Assembly (NCBI GenBank): GCA_013146195.2
Contig: CM028377.1
Location: forward strand, 166,387,824 to 166,451,823
DNA length: 64,000 nt
From: Codonopsis lanceolata
Lineage: Eukaryota; Streptophyta; Magnoliopsida; Asterales; Campanulaceae
Reading direction: 5' to 3'
The first letter of the stretch is position 1. Each line of letters begins with the position of its first letter. The notes beneath the pieces were generated by a model that was not told the origin of the DNA, did no database searches, and worked only from the letters and a program-made list of their open reading frames with translations. Made by a program: the position numbers and the translations under genes. Below are positions 44,905 through 56,004 of the stretch, piece after piece.

Positions 44905-47664
44905 AAATAATATGGTTTTAATTTCTTAAATATGTTCGGGAAAGACATTATAAGATTTATATGAGAAATTGTATCTATAGTAATAGAATTGTCGGTTAGT
45001 ATCGAGATGTTAAGCAAATTTGTATCATGTTTAGTTATTACCCATGCATAAAATAAGAGAAATAAGTTAAGAAAATGTGTCATAATGTCAAGAAGATGAG
45101 AAAAATGAAGAATCATTTGATGAATGTGTGCTTTTTGTTATGGACAATACACATAAATTTATTATGCCAAACAATAATGATTAGAAAAAAATTACCATAA
45201 ATATTACAAATCACTTTTCATGAATTAAGGCCAAAAGAGTAAATTTATCATAAGTAAATTAATTTCATGAATAATTAAATAATAAATTGATCCCTTGACT
45301 TGTACCTATTTTAAAGATAGATCCTACGTTTTTTAATTCTATTCATTTCGTCTTATATTTTGATTTTCTTATCAGTTTCCCGCTCCTACCATTATCGTTA
45401 CAAATGTCACCCAATATTTTCTGAGATGACAAAAACACCCGTACTCAGTCGAGTCAGTAAAACATTGTGAGATTTCCAAATCATTATATTGTCAAATATC
45501 CACATGGGTTTTGGTTCAATTTGAATATTTGAAAATTCATATTTTCAAAAATTGAATTTGAGTTTGTAAAAAGCGAAATTCAAAGTTGTGTGATGATGTG
45601 TCTATAAATGATGAGTTTTTCAAATTAGTTATTTCGAAGGAAGGAGTAAAGAATTAAAAGAGGAATCAAATCAAATAAAAATTAACTTTTGGGGGGAAAA
45701 ATGGATACTTTTGCCACTATACTTTGATTAATTTTTACATCTTGCCACTATACTATATTTCGAGCGAAATTTTCATTATACTTTTAAAGATATATGCAAT
45801 TTCGTCACTATCCCTAACTGTCATCTAATTTTAATGGTGACTTAACGGAAGCTAAAGATATTTTATTTTTTCGTTTTAGCAAAGCAAGGTGAACGCGTTT
45901 TTTTGTTGTTGTGGTGACTGACGGTGGCGGCGATTGCAAGGATGGTAATGGTGGTGGTTAGGAGTGGTGTTTGGGGGTGATTGTAAGCATAACAATGGTG
46001 GTTTCGGTGGAATATGACATTGTTAAATTTCCAAATCATCAATTTTTCAAATCTTCATATCGGTTTAGTTTCAATCTTCAAATTTGAAAATTCAAAAAAA
46101 TTAATTTGGATTTGTAAATAGTTAAATTTAAGGTTGTGGTGGTGGTAGGTCTATAAATGACGAGTTTTGCCTATAGGTTAATTTGAACGAAGGAGTAAAG
46201 AATTAGACAAAAAAAAATCAAAAATAGATTTTTGGGTTAATGGTGTTATTTGAGGTGATAATGGTGGTGGGTCTATGAATGATGAGGTTGATGGAAGAAA
46301 ACCATTGATAACAAAATAAATTAAATTAATTTTAAATTTCATTTTGGAGAGTAATGTAATTTTAATTTAAATATTAGAAAAATTATAACAGCAACGTTGC
46401 TAGCCTTACAACTAATTTTATAAATTTCTTTACAACTAAGCCTTGAAAAAAAAACAAAAATGTCTTTGTCCAAAACAACTTTGCAGTTATTCAAAACTTA
46501 ATTGTTAGGAAAGTAATATAATTAGTTGTAAGGATAACATTTTCCTTATAATTATGCCAAATTACAATTCCCCTTAAAGGTATCCACCAAATCACATTGT
46601 GCACCCCAACCCTAAGGTTTGTCTCATAATAGTATCTGATGTATTTTTTAAACCCTATTTTTCACCCTAACCACAACCGTTAGAAAAGTCACGTTAATTT
46701 GAAATTTCCTTGTGGGTGTTAACTCGAGGGAAATATTATGAATTTTGTGTAAACTTTGGGGGTGCTAAATGTATTTTAGCCTAATAAAACTTAAGAAATA
46801 AAATATAATTTTCTAAAAAAATTATATAAATGTGTGTGTAAAGTTAAAATGTTAAAAAAATGGAGTGGAGGTCCACCATTCCTTTTTTTTCTTGCTGAAA
46901 GAAAATGTAGAGAAAAAACCCACCATGTTTTCCGGTCTTCAGTCGTCCCCAAAACAAAAATTAACTCAGAACCCGATCTGGGTTTTGTCCTCTCTCTTAA
47001 ATTTCTCTCTCTTAAACCAAAAGATAGATACGCGCTGGTTTCATTATCATTTTTTTTATTTTGATGATGAAAACGAAGTACACAAACAAAATATATGAAA
47101 AACCTTTACCCATAGATACCCGTCGCATCTCCGATTTCTTGTATGAAATTGGATCCACTCACCTTCTCCGAAACCACCACTGAAATCAATCAATTTCTCA
47201 TCCCCCATTTCATCCTCTTACATGACTTAACTTAACTTTATTTTTTCTCTCATAATTCTTTAAATAATTCAACCCGACCACCATGACAGCTGATATGAGG
47301 TCGAAATCATCTAGAACCATAGCTTCTACAACATCCTCTTGTTGGGTTGCCTCGCACTCAAAGAAACAAAGATTCAGTCGTGGTGGTGGTTGATCGCTTC
47401 TCAAAAATGGCACATTTTGTCCCTTGCACAAAGACTTTGGATGCTACACATGTCATTGATCTTTACTTCAAGGAAATTGTGCGGCTTTATGGTATTCCAA
47501 GGACAACTAATCGGGATTCAAAATTTATGAGTCATTTTTGGCGTACACTTTGGAGGAATCTTGGAACTAAACTTCAATTTAGTTCGTCTCATCATCCATA
47601 GACCGACGGACAAACAGAGTCTGTGAACAGGAGCTTGGGAAATCTTTTACAAAGTATGATTGGC
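44905..47664. repeat. Right arm of the 2.8-kb inverted repeat
   Basis: Mirror image of 39,509-42,308. It joins an integrase fragment that, unlike the left one, continues to the natural end of the protein, so the right side is nearer the original arrangement. Confidence 0.88.
46680..47336 (+). other. Leader-like segment fused upstream of the integrase fragment
   Basis: About 0.65 kb with CT-rich, 5'-UTR-like stretches (CTCTCTCTTAAATTTCTCTC, 46,992-47,011) followed by short frames. No homology to integrase or gag is apparent. It is fused directly to integrase codons at about 47,337, and the same fusion exists in the left arm (39,841-40,497). It may be a captured host 5' exon or a retroelement leader; I cannot tell which. 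Confidence 0.4.
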
Positions 47665-48165
47665 AAAAATTCACGTCAAACAATATTGGCTCAAGCAGAG
47701 TTTGCGTATAATCGATCTTCTAGCCAAACTACTGGTAGGAGCCCATTCGAAGTTGTGTATGGTCATAATCCAATTACTCCATTGGATTTCGCTCCCCTTC
47801 CTACCACTCAACATTTTAGTGGTGACGGTGAAAAACGTGCTAAGTACATCAAGAAGATGCATGAGCAGGTTCGACAAGAAATTATCAAGCAAAATGGAAA
47901 GTACCAAAGAAGTACAAATAAGCATCGGAAGCAATCAGCTTTCAAGGAGGGAGATTTGGTTTGGATTACTTTGAGGAAGGAGCGATTCCCTCGTGGACGT
48001 CATGGAAAGTTAAAACCAAGGGCTGATGGTCCGTTCAGGATCTTGAAAAAGATTGGTGACAATACTTATGAAGTAGAATTACCGGATAATTATGGTGTTT
48101 CATCAACTTTCAATGTTGTTGACCTCTATCCTTTCGTTGGAGATGAATCTGATCAAGTAAACTAG
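47337..48165 (+). pseudogene. Chromovirus integrase, catalytic core plus C-terminal module
   Basis: Plus-strand remnant in two frames. The core 47,347-47,601 matches the left-arm copy but lacks two codons (PRT-TNRDSKF) and has the same TAG before TDGQTESVNRSLG. From 47,623 a 180-codon frame runs on: AEFAYNRSSSQTTGRSPFEV, then VWITLRKERFPRGRHGKLKP and the GPF/Y module GPFRILKKIGDNTYEVELP, ending VVDLYPFVGDESDQVN. No chromodomain follows. The family is chromovirus-like Ty3/gypsy; this copy is inactive. Confidence 0.88.
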
Positions 48166-48687
48166 AAAAGAATTATAAAATGATATGTAAATGACGCAAA
48201 ACTTAGGTTGTGTGTGGCAAAGTGGGACTTCATAGATACTTGGGTGGAATTTTATATTTTTTAGTGTAACTATATACTTTGGGGTTGAGAGTTTGATTCT
48301 CCAACACAATTTTTTTTAAAGAGTCATAAATTTCATAAACGACATAAGCAAAGACTCCAATAACAATGGGTTTATCTAAGATAGTAAGTTTGAATTGTTT
48401 TCAATTTACAAACTGATAAAAATGAATGAACTCATGTTTGATATTAAAAAAAGAGATTTAAAAATAACCAACAAAAAATACAAATGTGTAGGATAAGTTG
48501 TTATACAATGACTAAAAGCATACATTATAAATGACCGAAAAACAAAGTATCATAAATGCTAAACACACAACAACATAATTTATAAGTCTCAAAAACTGTA
48601 AATATTAAAACACACAAAAATCTAATAATTAAAAGTCAACAAAAAATGTAGGAACCAACAAATCACTTTTAACAAAATCAATAACAC
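48166..48687 (+). other. Region before the Helitron-like end
   Basis: AT-rich, non-coding. It runs from the integrase stop to a hairpin at 48,688. It may be the 3' subterminal part of a Helitron, but no 5' TC terminus was located. Confidence 0.4.
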
Positions 48688-48715
48688 CACGTGCAACGCA
48701 CGTGAACCTTACTAG
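48688..48715 (+). mobile_element. Helitron-like 3' terminus (hairpin + CTAG)
   Basis: CACGTGCAACGCACGTG forms a perfect 7-bp stem with a 3-base loop; seven bases later comes CTAG (48,712-48,715), then T. This is the classic Helitron 3' end. The sequence after it matches 59,708 onward, where the uninterrupted paralogue reads CTTTAA|TTACC, so the end sits exactly at an A|T site as Helitrons require. The element's 5' end is not identified. Confidence 0.8.
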
Positions 48716-50057
48716 TTACCTAATAAAAGACTTCCTAACCAACTATAACAATAAAAAGGAAACTAATTTATTTAGGAAATAAAACAACTAATAACTAATG
48801 GCAGATTTGACTCCTAATCTAACAATCCTTGTCACTTTAGGACTCATGGTGGCCGTCCCCCTTTCCAAGAAACTAGGCCGCTCCTTCCTTGCATGTTGTG
48901 CCATGCAAGGCTCCCTTGACCCGTGTCATCTTTCCACTTGTCCACTCGAGCCCAAGCTCTATCTCCCTTGTAACCGTGCCCTAAACCCGTGAACCACTTC
49001 CACCTTTTATGCGGCTTGAACCCTTTTGACATGCCCACGGTCTTTTGGCCCTTTAATCCTCTTGTAACTCCTAATCCCCCTTCATCCCAAGGCTGCCATG
49101 TCTTCCATTTACCATGCCCATGCATTTCTTCATAGTCTCCTAGGTTGATGATGTCTTGACCCCATGCTCCCGCATCATACTCCCCTTCTTTAAAAAGGAT
49201 TGCCTTCAATCCTTGACTCTTCTCGACTTGCGACGACTCGAACAATTCTTGGTAGCTTAACTTTCTTGCGGATGTCCCTTGATTGATCCTCTCCAATGCC
49301 GCATGCTTGCATGATTCATTCCCCTTCGTGGCTTCTTCTTGGTCTAGATCTCCAATGCTCAAATCAAACCCCAAAGCATTAGCCTTCATTTTTGCTTCTT
49401 CAAACAGGCTGCCCAAACGTATCTTTATGTCTTGAGGCCCTTTTCTTGACTGATCATAGAGCTTCCATGCTTTAAAGAAGGTGTCCAAGAAACTTTCCCA
49501 CTCCCCGGCTTCTTTTTGTTCAAGGATCATATGACAAGCAAACTTGAATCCGTGACCTTCGTATTTAAATATTTGTGCCGCCGATTCATTTGTGTCCTTG
49601 TTTTCTTCCAAATCCGAGACCTTACTTTGTCTCCTTTGAACTAGCTGCCTTGTTTTTGATAATTCCTCATTCTTGACCTTTATGTTGACCCTAGGCTGTT
49701 GGTCTTGCATCAAAACATCTGCCTTTATTCCCATAGAAGTGGCCTTTGAATCTGAATCAAGAATCCTGAATGTAGTAGGATTTGGATCATCAATTCTAAA
49801 TGGATCTTCGTACACAAGTGTTAGCTTTAATTCCTCCCGAGCCATCATCTTCTTTTCTTCTTCCTCCCTATAACTTCCTACCGAAAACGAAATAATGGTT
49901 TGTTGACTTACCTTGATCCCAGCCTTCTCTTGCATTCCATATAGTTTATATGGAAGAGGATGTGTCGTGGTTGGTAAGTTTAGCTTCTCGATTAGAGACG
50001 TAGAAACCCCATTAACGCAGCTTCCTCCATCGACGGCGATTACGCAAACCCATCCTT
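48716..50057 (-). pseudogene. Family-B protease-plus-unknown reading frame, copy 1
   Basis: The minus strand starts inside a retropepsin (GWVCVIAVDGGSCVNG at ~50,053-50,006, with the aspartic-protease DGGS). It continues without a stop for 363 codons after the first Met (49,935 to 48,844). Residues ~20-110 are acidic and charged (EEEEKKMMAREELKLTLV, DPNPTTFRILDSDSKAT). The middle has EGHGFKFACHMILEQKEAGE, and the C-terminus is rich in Trp, Gly and Lys. I do not recognise a known domain beyond the protease. A TAA just upstream (~50,055) and the head-to-head joint at ~50,057 remove any proper start. A paralogue lies at 59,836-61,052 and a diverged one at 56,005-58,130 (plus). Confidence 0.6.
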
Positions 50058-50220
50058 AGAATTGAGGCAATATCCACAAGGAAGGTGGGTTCGACAACGA
50101 AGGTTAGTATGGCTGATTGCATGGAAGGCATAACATACAATGGTTGGGACAAGTCACGGCTGCAAGGGAATAAAAGGGGGGCTGGATTCTACATTCCTAA
50201 AAGAAAAAGGAATCACTTAG
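50058..50220 (+). pseudogene. C-terminal fragment of the family-B frame (plus), joined head to head
   Basis: The sequence from GAATTGAGGCAATATCCACA to the TAG at 50,218-50,220 equals the end of the plus-strand frame at 57,971-58,130. It ends with an AAAAGGGGGG polypurine tract (50,172-50,181). It is fused to the start of the minus-strand frame. Confidence 0.7.
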
Positions 50221-51071
50221 AGTAGGTTTTTTTTTGAAATCCCGTTTTTTGTATTTTAAGGGGTTTTTAGTTATAGTTTTATTTATTTATTTAGCTTTAT
50301 TTCCTGCCTAATTAGTTAGGGAATCAATAACTAGGATATGGTTTCTTTTACTCCAAGTTTTGGAGTCTTTTTTCAATTAGAATTAGGATTTCTTTTCCTC
50401 CAAGTTTTGGAGTCTTTTTCCTTTTAGAATTAGGACAATTTTGTAGCCTTTTTAAGGCATTCCTTTTCTATGAACGCCATATCAGATTTTGGGAGTGAAA
50501 ACTTTGCGATGAACTAGTTTTGTACTTTCTTTAAATCGTTTCAATTCAATCAAAGGTGAGTGAAGCCTAGATTAGTTGTGACGTTGGAATTCTTTACGTT
50601 AGATGAGTGAAGTCTAACCGGTGAGTCCGCCAATCCTTTTATTTTATGTTATTTTTGTTTTTTTATTTCTTTGAGAATTTTAGGCAGCCTTGTTATTCAG
50701 GAAAAGTTCGGACTGTTTGAATTACCTTGAGATTTTGGCCAAGGTAGGTTTTGGGCAGATTGGGAAGTAATCTGTTTGGGTATGTTGCAGCAGATTGGTG
50801 GCTGTTTGAATTGTTCAATAAGGTTGGGTTTTGGGTTAATTTGTAAGGGAGACACTGTTAATTAATTGAACAGATTTTTAGAAGGCTATTGACGGGTTGT
50901 AGGACTGTTTTGGGGTAGTTTTATTCATCCAAAACGTGGCAGATTTTAGGGCTATTTTGTTGAGGGTTTGTGAGGGTTTTGGGACTGTTTTGGTAACGGT
51001 TTGTGCGGATTTGGGGATGTACAAAAGGGCTGGGACAGATTTATAGTGTTCAGATTTTTTACGACGTATCA
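50183..51071 (+). repeat. Family-B LTR, copy 1
   Basis: TGGATTCTACATTCC...GACGTATCA, 889 bp, after a polypurine tract and followed by a tRNA-Met primer site. It is near-identical to 58,093-58,976 and 61,174-62,066. It contains paired CTCCAAGTTTTGGAGTCTTTTT blocks (for example 50,352) and GTGAGTGAAG / GATGAGTGAAG repeats. Confidence 0.8.
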
Positions 51072-51073
51072 AG

Positions 51074-51085
51074 TGGTATCAGAGC
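51074..51085 (+). other. Primer-binding site, tRNA-iMet type (family B)
   Basis: TGGTATCAGAGC two bases after the LTR end. A partial copy (TGGTATCAGAG) follows the LTR at 58,979-58,989. Confidence 0.85.
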
Positions 51086-51099
51086 TCGGCTTTCGTGAA

Positions 51100-51472
51100 T
51101 TCTTATTTGCGAAACGGTCATCGAGATTACGGAGCAAAGGGAAAAGGTATTTAGAACACATGGGCTGATCCAAGGATGGGTTTGCGTAATCGCCGTCGAT
51201 GGAGGAAGCTGCGTTAATGGGGTTTCTACGTCTCTAATCGAGAAGCTAAACTTACCAACCACGACACATCCTCTTCCATATGAACTATATGGACCTGCAA
51301 GAGAAGGTGGGATCAAGGTAAGTCAACAAACCATTATTTCGCTTTTCAGGTAGGAAGTTATAGGGAGGAAATTATGTGCGATGTTCGCCCATGGACTTTG
51401 CCATGTCTGTTGGGACGTCCGGGCAAAGACGATGGTTGGGTCAATCACGATCGGAGGATGAATAATATGTGG
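51100..51472 (+). pseudogene. Family-B retropepsin, 5' part (plus element)
   Basis: Reads EQREKVFRTHGLIQGWVC, IAVDGGSCVNGVSTSLIEKL and, after a frameshift near 51,345, CLLGRPGKDDGWVNHDRRMN. Active-site Asp is at 51,198-51,200. This is the gypsy retropepsin with DGGS in place of D(S/T)G. It begins only about 30 bp after the primer site, so gag is missing. It is interrupted after RRMNN by the antisense LTR; the frame resumes at 56,005. Confidence 0.72.
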
Positions 51473-52629
51473 CGAGCGACCCGGATTCCGGAACGGAATC
51501 CCAAGGTCGCGTCGCAGGGACAAGGCAAGAAGAGGACAAGCACTTATAAATTAATAGTGCGAGTCGGACAGTCGAGCTAACAAAAGCTCGAAACACAAAA
51601 TAAGGTCGTACTAAAAATACGGGTTTACAAAATTCAGTAAGCGGAAACGACAAGGAAAAGTAGCCCCGAGCTATGAAGCTCGAAACCAAGGCCAAAGATA
51701 CCAAGAGAGACATAAATCTCTCGAAGGAAGGAAAAAGAAACTCGCGTGCCGCAACATTGCAGACGCTGGACAAACCATCGGCCCTCCAGGCCGGCGATTC
51801 AGCAAGGAACCAACCTGATATAACACTTACCCACGGCTAAAGCATGCCGGGGTTAACCAACAATAATAATAATAACTAGGATAGAGAAAAGCCCAAAGCT
51901 ACTGCGTGCCTGGGATACAACTCAATATAAAAACCAAGGCTATGAGCAACGACGCAACACGTCGGCCCAAAGGAGAACCAATCAAAACCCAAGTATTCTA
52001 CCCGACTGTAAAGTCTAAATAACCTTACAATACAACGAGCTCACAGGATTAATATAATATGATACACAAGTCAAGGATGCTAGATGAGATAGGAGTCCAC
52101 AAGCTATTACTCGGAATAGACTATTACAATCACGAACACACGTACTAAGCTCGAGCTGTCGATCAACTGTGGTCTGCTACGGTCACGTACTATGCGTCCT
52201 CAATACGACTCCTGAACTGCAACTAGAAAACAAAGTACGGGATGAGTCATAATGACCCAGTACGATACTACTAAACAATATGACATAAATTGAATATTGC
52301 CATAAGAGGAAATGATATCGTTTTACGACGAAGACCCAGTAAGTCGGGTTGTACTGTATGAAAATCGTTCCTTTACCGGACTACCAAGATGAATCAGGGT
52401 GAATCCCCTGTTCACAAACAATCAAACAAGTCAGGGAGCAAGGCACAAGAGTAATCATGATTATGGATGTATATCTTATTGTAGAACATCCCAAGTCTCT
52501 CATAGAATAATTAAGTAGAAGTATGCATATTTATAAATATACATATACCAAGTCTCTCATAGGATTATCAAGTGTGGTATGTAAATTCGTTTATGTACCA
52601 ATCAATTCATTCATGGAAGTTTATCATGT

Positions 52630-52885
52630 AAGGATATGCATATCTACAATTATATACATACGAAGACAATCAGGGTAAATCAAGTAGGAGTATGTGTATC
52701 TACATATATATACATGTGCAGGCAATCATGGGTAATCAAGTAGGAGTATGTATATCTACCTATATATACATATGCAGGAAATCAGGGAAATCAAGTAGGA
52801 ATATGTATATCTACATATATATACATATGCAGGAAATCAGGGAAATCAAGTAGGAATATGTATATCTACATATATATATATCATA
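52630..52885. repeat. ~55-bp tandem repeat inside the nested LTR
   Basis: TCAAGTAGGA(G/A)TATGT(A/G)TATCTAC starts at 52,681, 52,737, 52,792 and 52,847, each with TATATATACAT and GCAGG(A/C)AATCA. Four near-identical units plus a degenerate one upstream. Confidence 0.85.
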
Positions 52886-53249
52886 CAATTCACAGGTCTA
52901 TCACGAAAGTCAAGCGATCAAGAACAAGTATATACAGGCATTTAGTTTACATATTCATGATAGCACTTTGTTTTCACAAATGCTAGAAGAAATCCACATA
53001 TAAGAGGATATGATATAAATCTGGTACCGCCATGTAGCTCCTGCAAGATAAACCATCAGAACGTGTCGTCAGATGTACGAGATGGTACATCGACCCAGGA
53101 TAGTATTATTCCAAGCGCCCTAATGGTTACACAAGGTACTCTTCTCCATAGTGATCAAGAATGGAGGGGTTTGCACGTTTCTGGTTCGGCAACCCATCAC
53201 TATCACGAATCTCATGATTCGTAACGGTAGACGAATTGTCAACCAGGGA

Positions 53250-53336
53250 AGACAAGACAAGACAAGACAAGACAAGACAGGACAAGACAGGACAGGACAA
53301 GACAGGTCAAGACAGATGACAGACAGACAGACAAGG
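53250..53336. repeat. (GACAA)n / (GACAG)n microsatellite
   Basis: About 15 pentamers GACAA or GACAG, ending in GACA tetramers. The open frame read through it (repeated KTRQD/GQDRT) is an artefact of the repeat. Confidence 0.9.
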
Positions 53337-56004
53337 CATGCCACTGGACTTATTGGGGAAAACAAGTAATATTTACTTATTTAAGAAATCAAGCAAGGAC
53401 GAGCACAGGAATAGCGGTCTCATTCAAGTCAGGTGGGCATGTTATTCTTTTACAGCTAGTAATCAAGCATGAGCATGAATTAAATTAAGAATCTCGAAAC
53501 TAGTATTCTAGTTAAACGGATTTCAAGCGTTGTAGGGGTTTATCGTGGAGTCGGTATTGTTAAATGACTCACTAGCATCCGCCGAGTCATTTCTATAATT
53601 CCACAAATAGAGTTTGAACACTATATGTGTTCCAAGACTCCTTTCTAGGTTCTTGTTTAAGGCATGGTTAAGTTCTCGCTCCATTTAGGAACCTTAGTTC
53701 AAATTTACTAAGTCAAGTATAAAAGGCGAAACCTAAGTTGATTATCATGTCAACTAAGCTTAGATCAAATTCAAGTTCGAAATTCCATTTGTTACTAGAA
53801 TCATAAATCAAAGCACGTTGATACTCAATAGGAAGATAATTATGAAGATAAGACACACAATATGCTTAAAGGTCATAATCTCAAGTAGACATAGAAGTTC
53901 ATGCATCATTCACAAACCAATCTTATCAAGCTCGCTCTATAGAATCATAAGATATATAACATTATAAAATCCCTCGAGGTTCCCTTAAGAACTAAAGATC
54001 AAGCATGCATTTCTTGAAGAACGTAAGACCTAAGACTACTCAAGATTCATCAATTAACCATGTTATGGTATTTCATAAGTCCATCACCACACACATGACT
54101 TGGATGATCGCTCACCATCTTTACGACAACTCAAGATGCTCATCATAGAGGGTACTGAGACATACACGGTTCAAATATCCTTCCTAAGGAAGAATTGTCA
54201 ATGAAGCAATCCCGGATTTTCCAAGGATGTTAACAAGGTTCCCAAGTAAAGTCACATATTACATTCCTACATGCATCTTGGGACTTCATTAAAAGTCCAC
54301 TAGTATTATTGGTCCTAGTTCATAATTGAACCCATTCAAACATCTTTCAATCGAGTTACGCATTCTCGACTCACATAAACCACCCAAGGATTAGCGATAA
54401 TCTCGCACTTAATCATCATTCAAGAGACTCAATTAGAGTCCTAAGCCAAGAATCAATCTTATTAACAATTTGGTCTCACCCGAGCAATTCTCAAAATTTC
54501 GCAATTGAGATTCAATGAACACAAGGAGATATAGGAATTTATCCTAAGGTTCAAATAATAAATTTTTATAATTAATTGACTTCACTTGGGTCAAACTACA
54601 AAGTTCCAAATTTCTAGTTCGAGGCATAATTTCGATTTACAATTTATCCGGTTTCTAACCCAACAAAAATAAGTCTTAAATCATAACAATTCCAATATAC
54701 TCAATAAACCCATTCGGTTTCAACCCTAACCAAAATCTATTGATATCCATGGAAACATATCATTTTGACATGTATAACAACAACAAATCACAAGGAACAA
54801 GTTTCTAACAATCTATCATCAAGATACTTGTAGAGAGAGAAACTAGGGCTTAAGTAACGCACTTCAATCGAGTCACAAACGCCTAGGAAGTGGAAAACAA
54901 ACCGAGGGAAAGACTCTACTCGGCGAGGGCTTCGCGATGGCTTCGGCCGCGCTCGACAATCCGATGGCCTAACTCCGTCAATCGCCAAATCTCCCATGGA
55001 AGCTCCTCCTCCCTCTCTCTCTAAAACTCACGGTTGATGGAAGAAAATGAGGGAGGAAGAGGAAGAGATGGGATCAAAAAGGGTTAGAGGACAATCCTAC
55101 CCTCCTAATTGTGGACAAGGCAAAGGGAGGGTTTAAAATGGGGGTAGTATAGGTTTTTCACGCCAAAAATCAAAAAGGGAAAGAAATCCCGAATTGCACA
55201 ACCAGCAGTGAGGCGGGCGCCACCCAAGCCCATGCGGCCGCCTCAATCGGCAGAGGCTTCTCCCAAGTTCGCACCACTTTGCAATTACTCCCAAGATTCG
55301 AGGCGGGCGCCGCAAGGTGCCATGCGCCGCCTTCCGTAACTTATAAAACTTGGTCTAAACTTGTCCTAAATGATCCCAAACTTATGGGCAACCATTCCAA
55401 GGTCTAACCCTACTCAAAACGAGTCGGAAACGCACCCGAACAACACCCGGAACAGGATAGAACAAGGCTCAACTCACGCGACGAATGATCAATGAATCAA
55501 ACTACCAACAAACACCAATCAAACAAAGATGACTTGGGCATGAAAAGACTTGTTTAAACATGGCTAAGATCTGAATATAAAGCCAAGAATTCATCGAACA
55601 CTTCGCATTTACCTAAATAGAGGCAATACGAGCAACGAGGGAATGCTAAGGCCAAAATCAACACGGTCCGAACCGGCGATTCAACAAACAAGCATAAAAC
55701 TTGTGTACCAAGGTCTTATGAGACTCAAATAACTCTCAAGACAAGTGGAGGAATGACTAGGAGTAAAATCGAGGTCTCACGAAAGAACTACGCGAGGAAA
55801 CGCTAAACCGAGTCAAGTAACTAATGCCGTATGCGACTTGTAACTTTAACTAGTTAAGGTCTATGGAACATATGGAACTAATATATTGGCTCCTATATAG
55901 CCTTCCCTGTATTAATCAAGGTTCTTACCTCAAGTCAAGTGCGAGGTCACGGTTGAACGACACGCAAAGCAATAAGGTCAATTACACCAGGTTCGGGTCT
56001 TACA

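Larger units (their letters stand above)
51473..56004 (-). mobile_element. Diverged solo LTR of the 4-kb family, nested in family B
   Basis: Minus orientation, from TGTAAGACCCGAACCTGG (reverse of 55,987-56,004) to ...GGGTCGCTCGCCACA (51,473). Its end block (CGGAATCCCAAGGTCGCGTC) matches the family-C LTR ends at 31,840 and 22,990, and GGCGGGCGCC pairs occur at 55,208-55,333. At 4.5 kb it is longer and clearly diverged. No exact 5-bp duplication can be read (flanks ATATG and ATGGTC are suggestive). No internal genes are present. Confidence 0.65.

Noticed and set aside
47210..47431. 73-codon minus-strand frame (EAMVLDDFDLISAVMVVGLN) considered as a PIF/Harbinger N-terminus
   Set aside because: Similarity is only an acidic-hydrophobic impression; it runs antisense through the integrase junction and lacks any transposase motif.
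52630..52885. Regularly spaced ~55-bp repeats considered as a CRISPR-like array
   Set aside because: Units are contiguous tandem copies without unique spacers, inside a plant LTR; no cas genes and a eukaryotic setting.
53151..53369. 72-codon frame with repeated KTRQD/GQDRT
   Set aside because: Direct translation of the GACAA/GACAG microsatellite; the complementary frame (LSCPVLSCPVL) is equally open.
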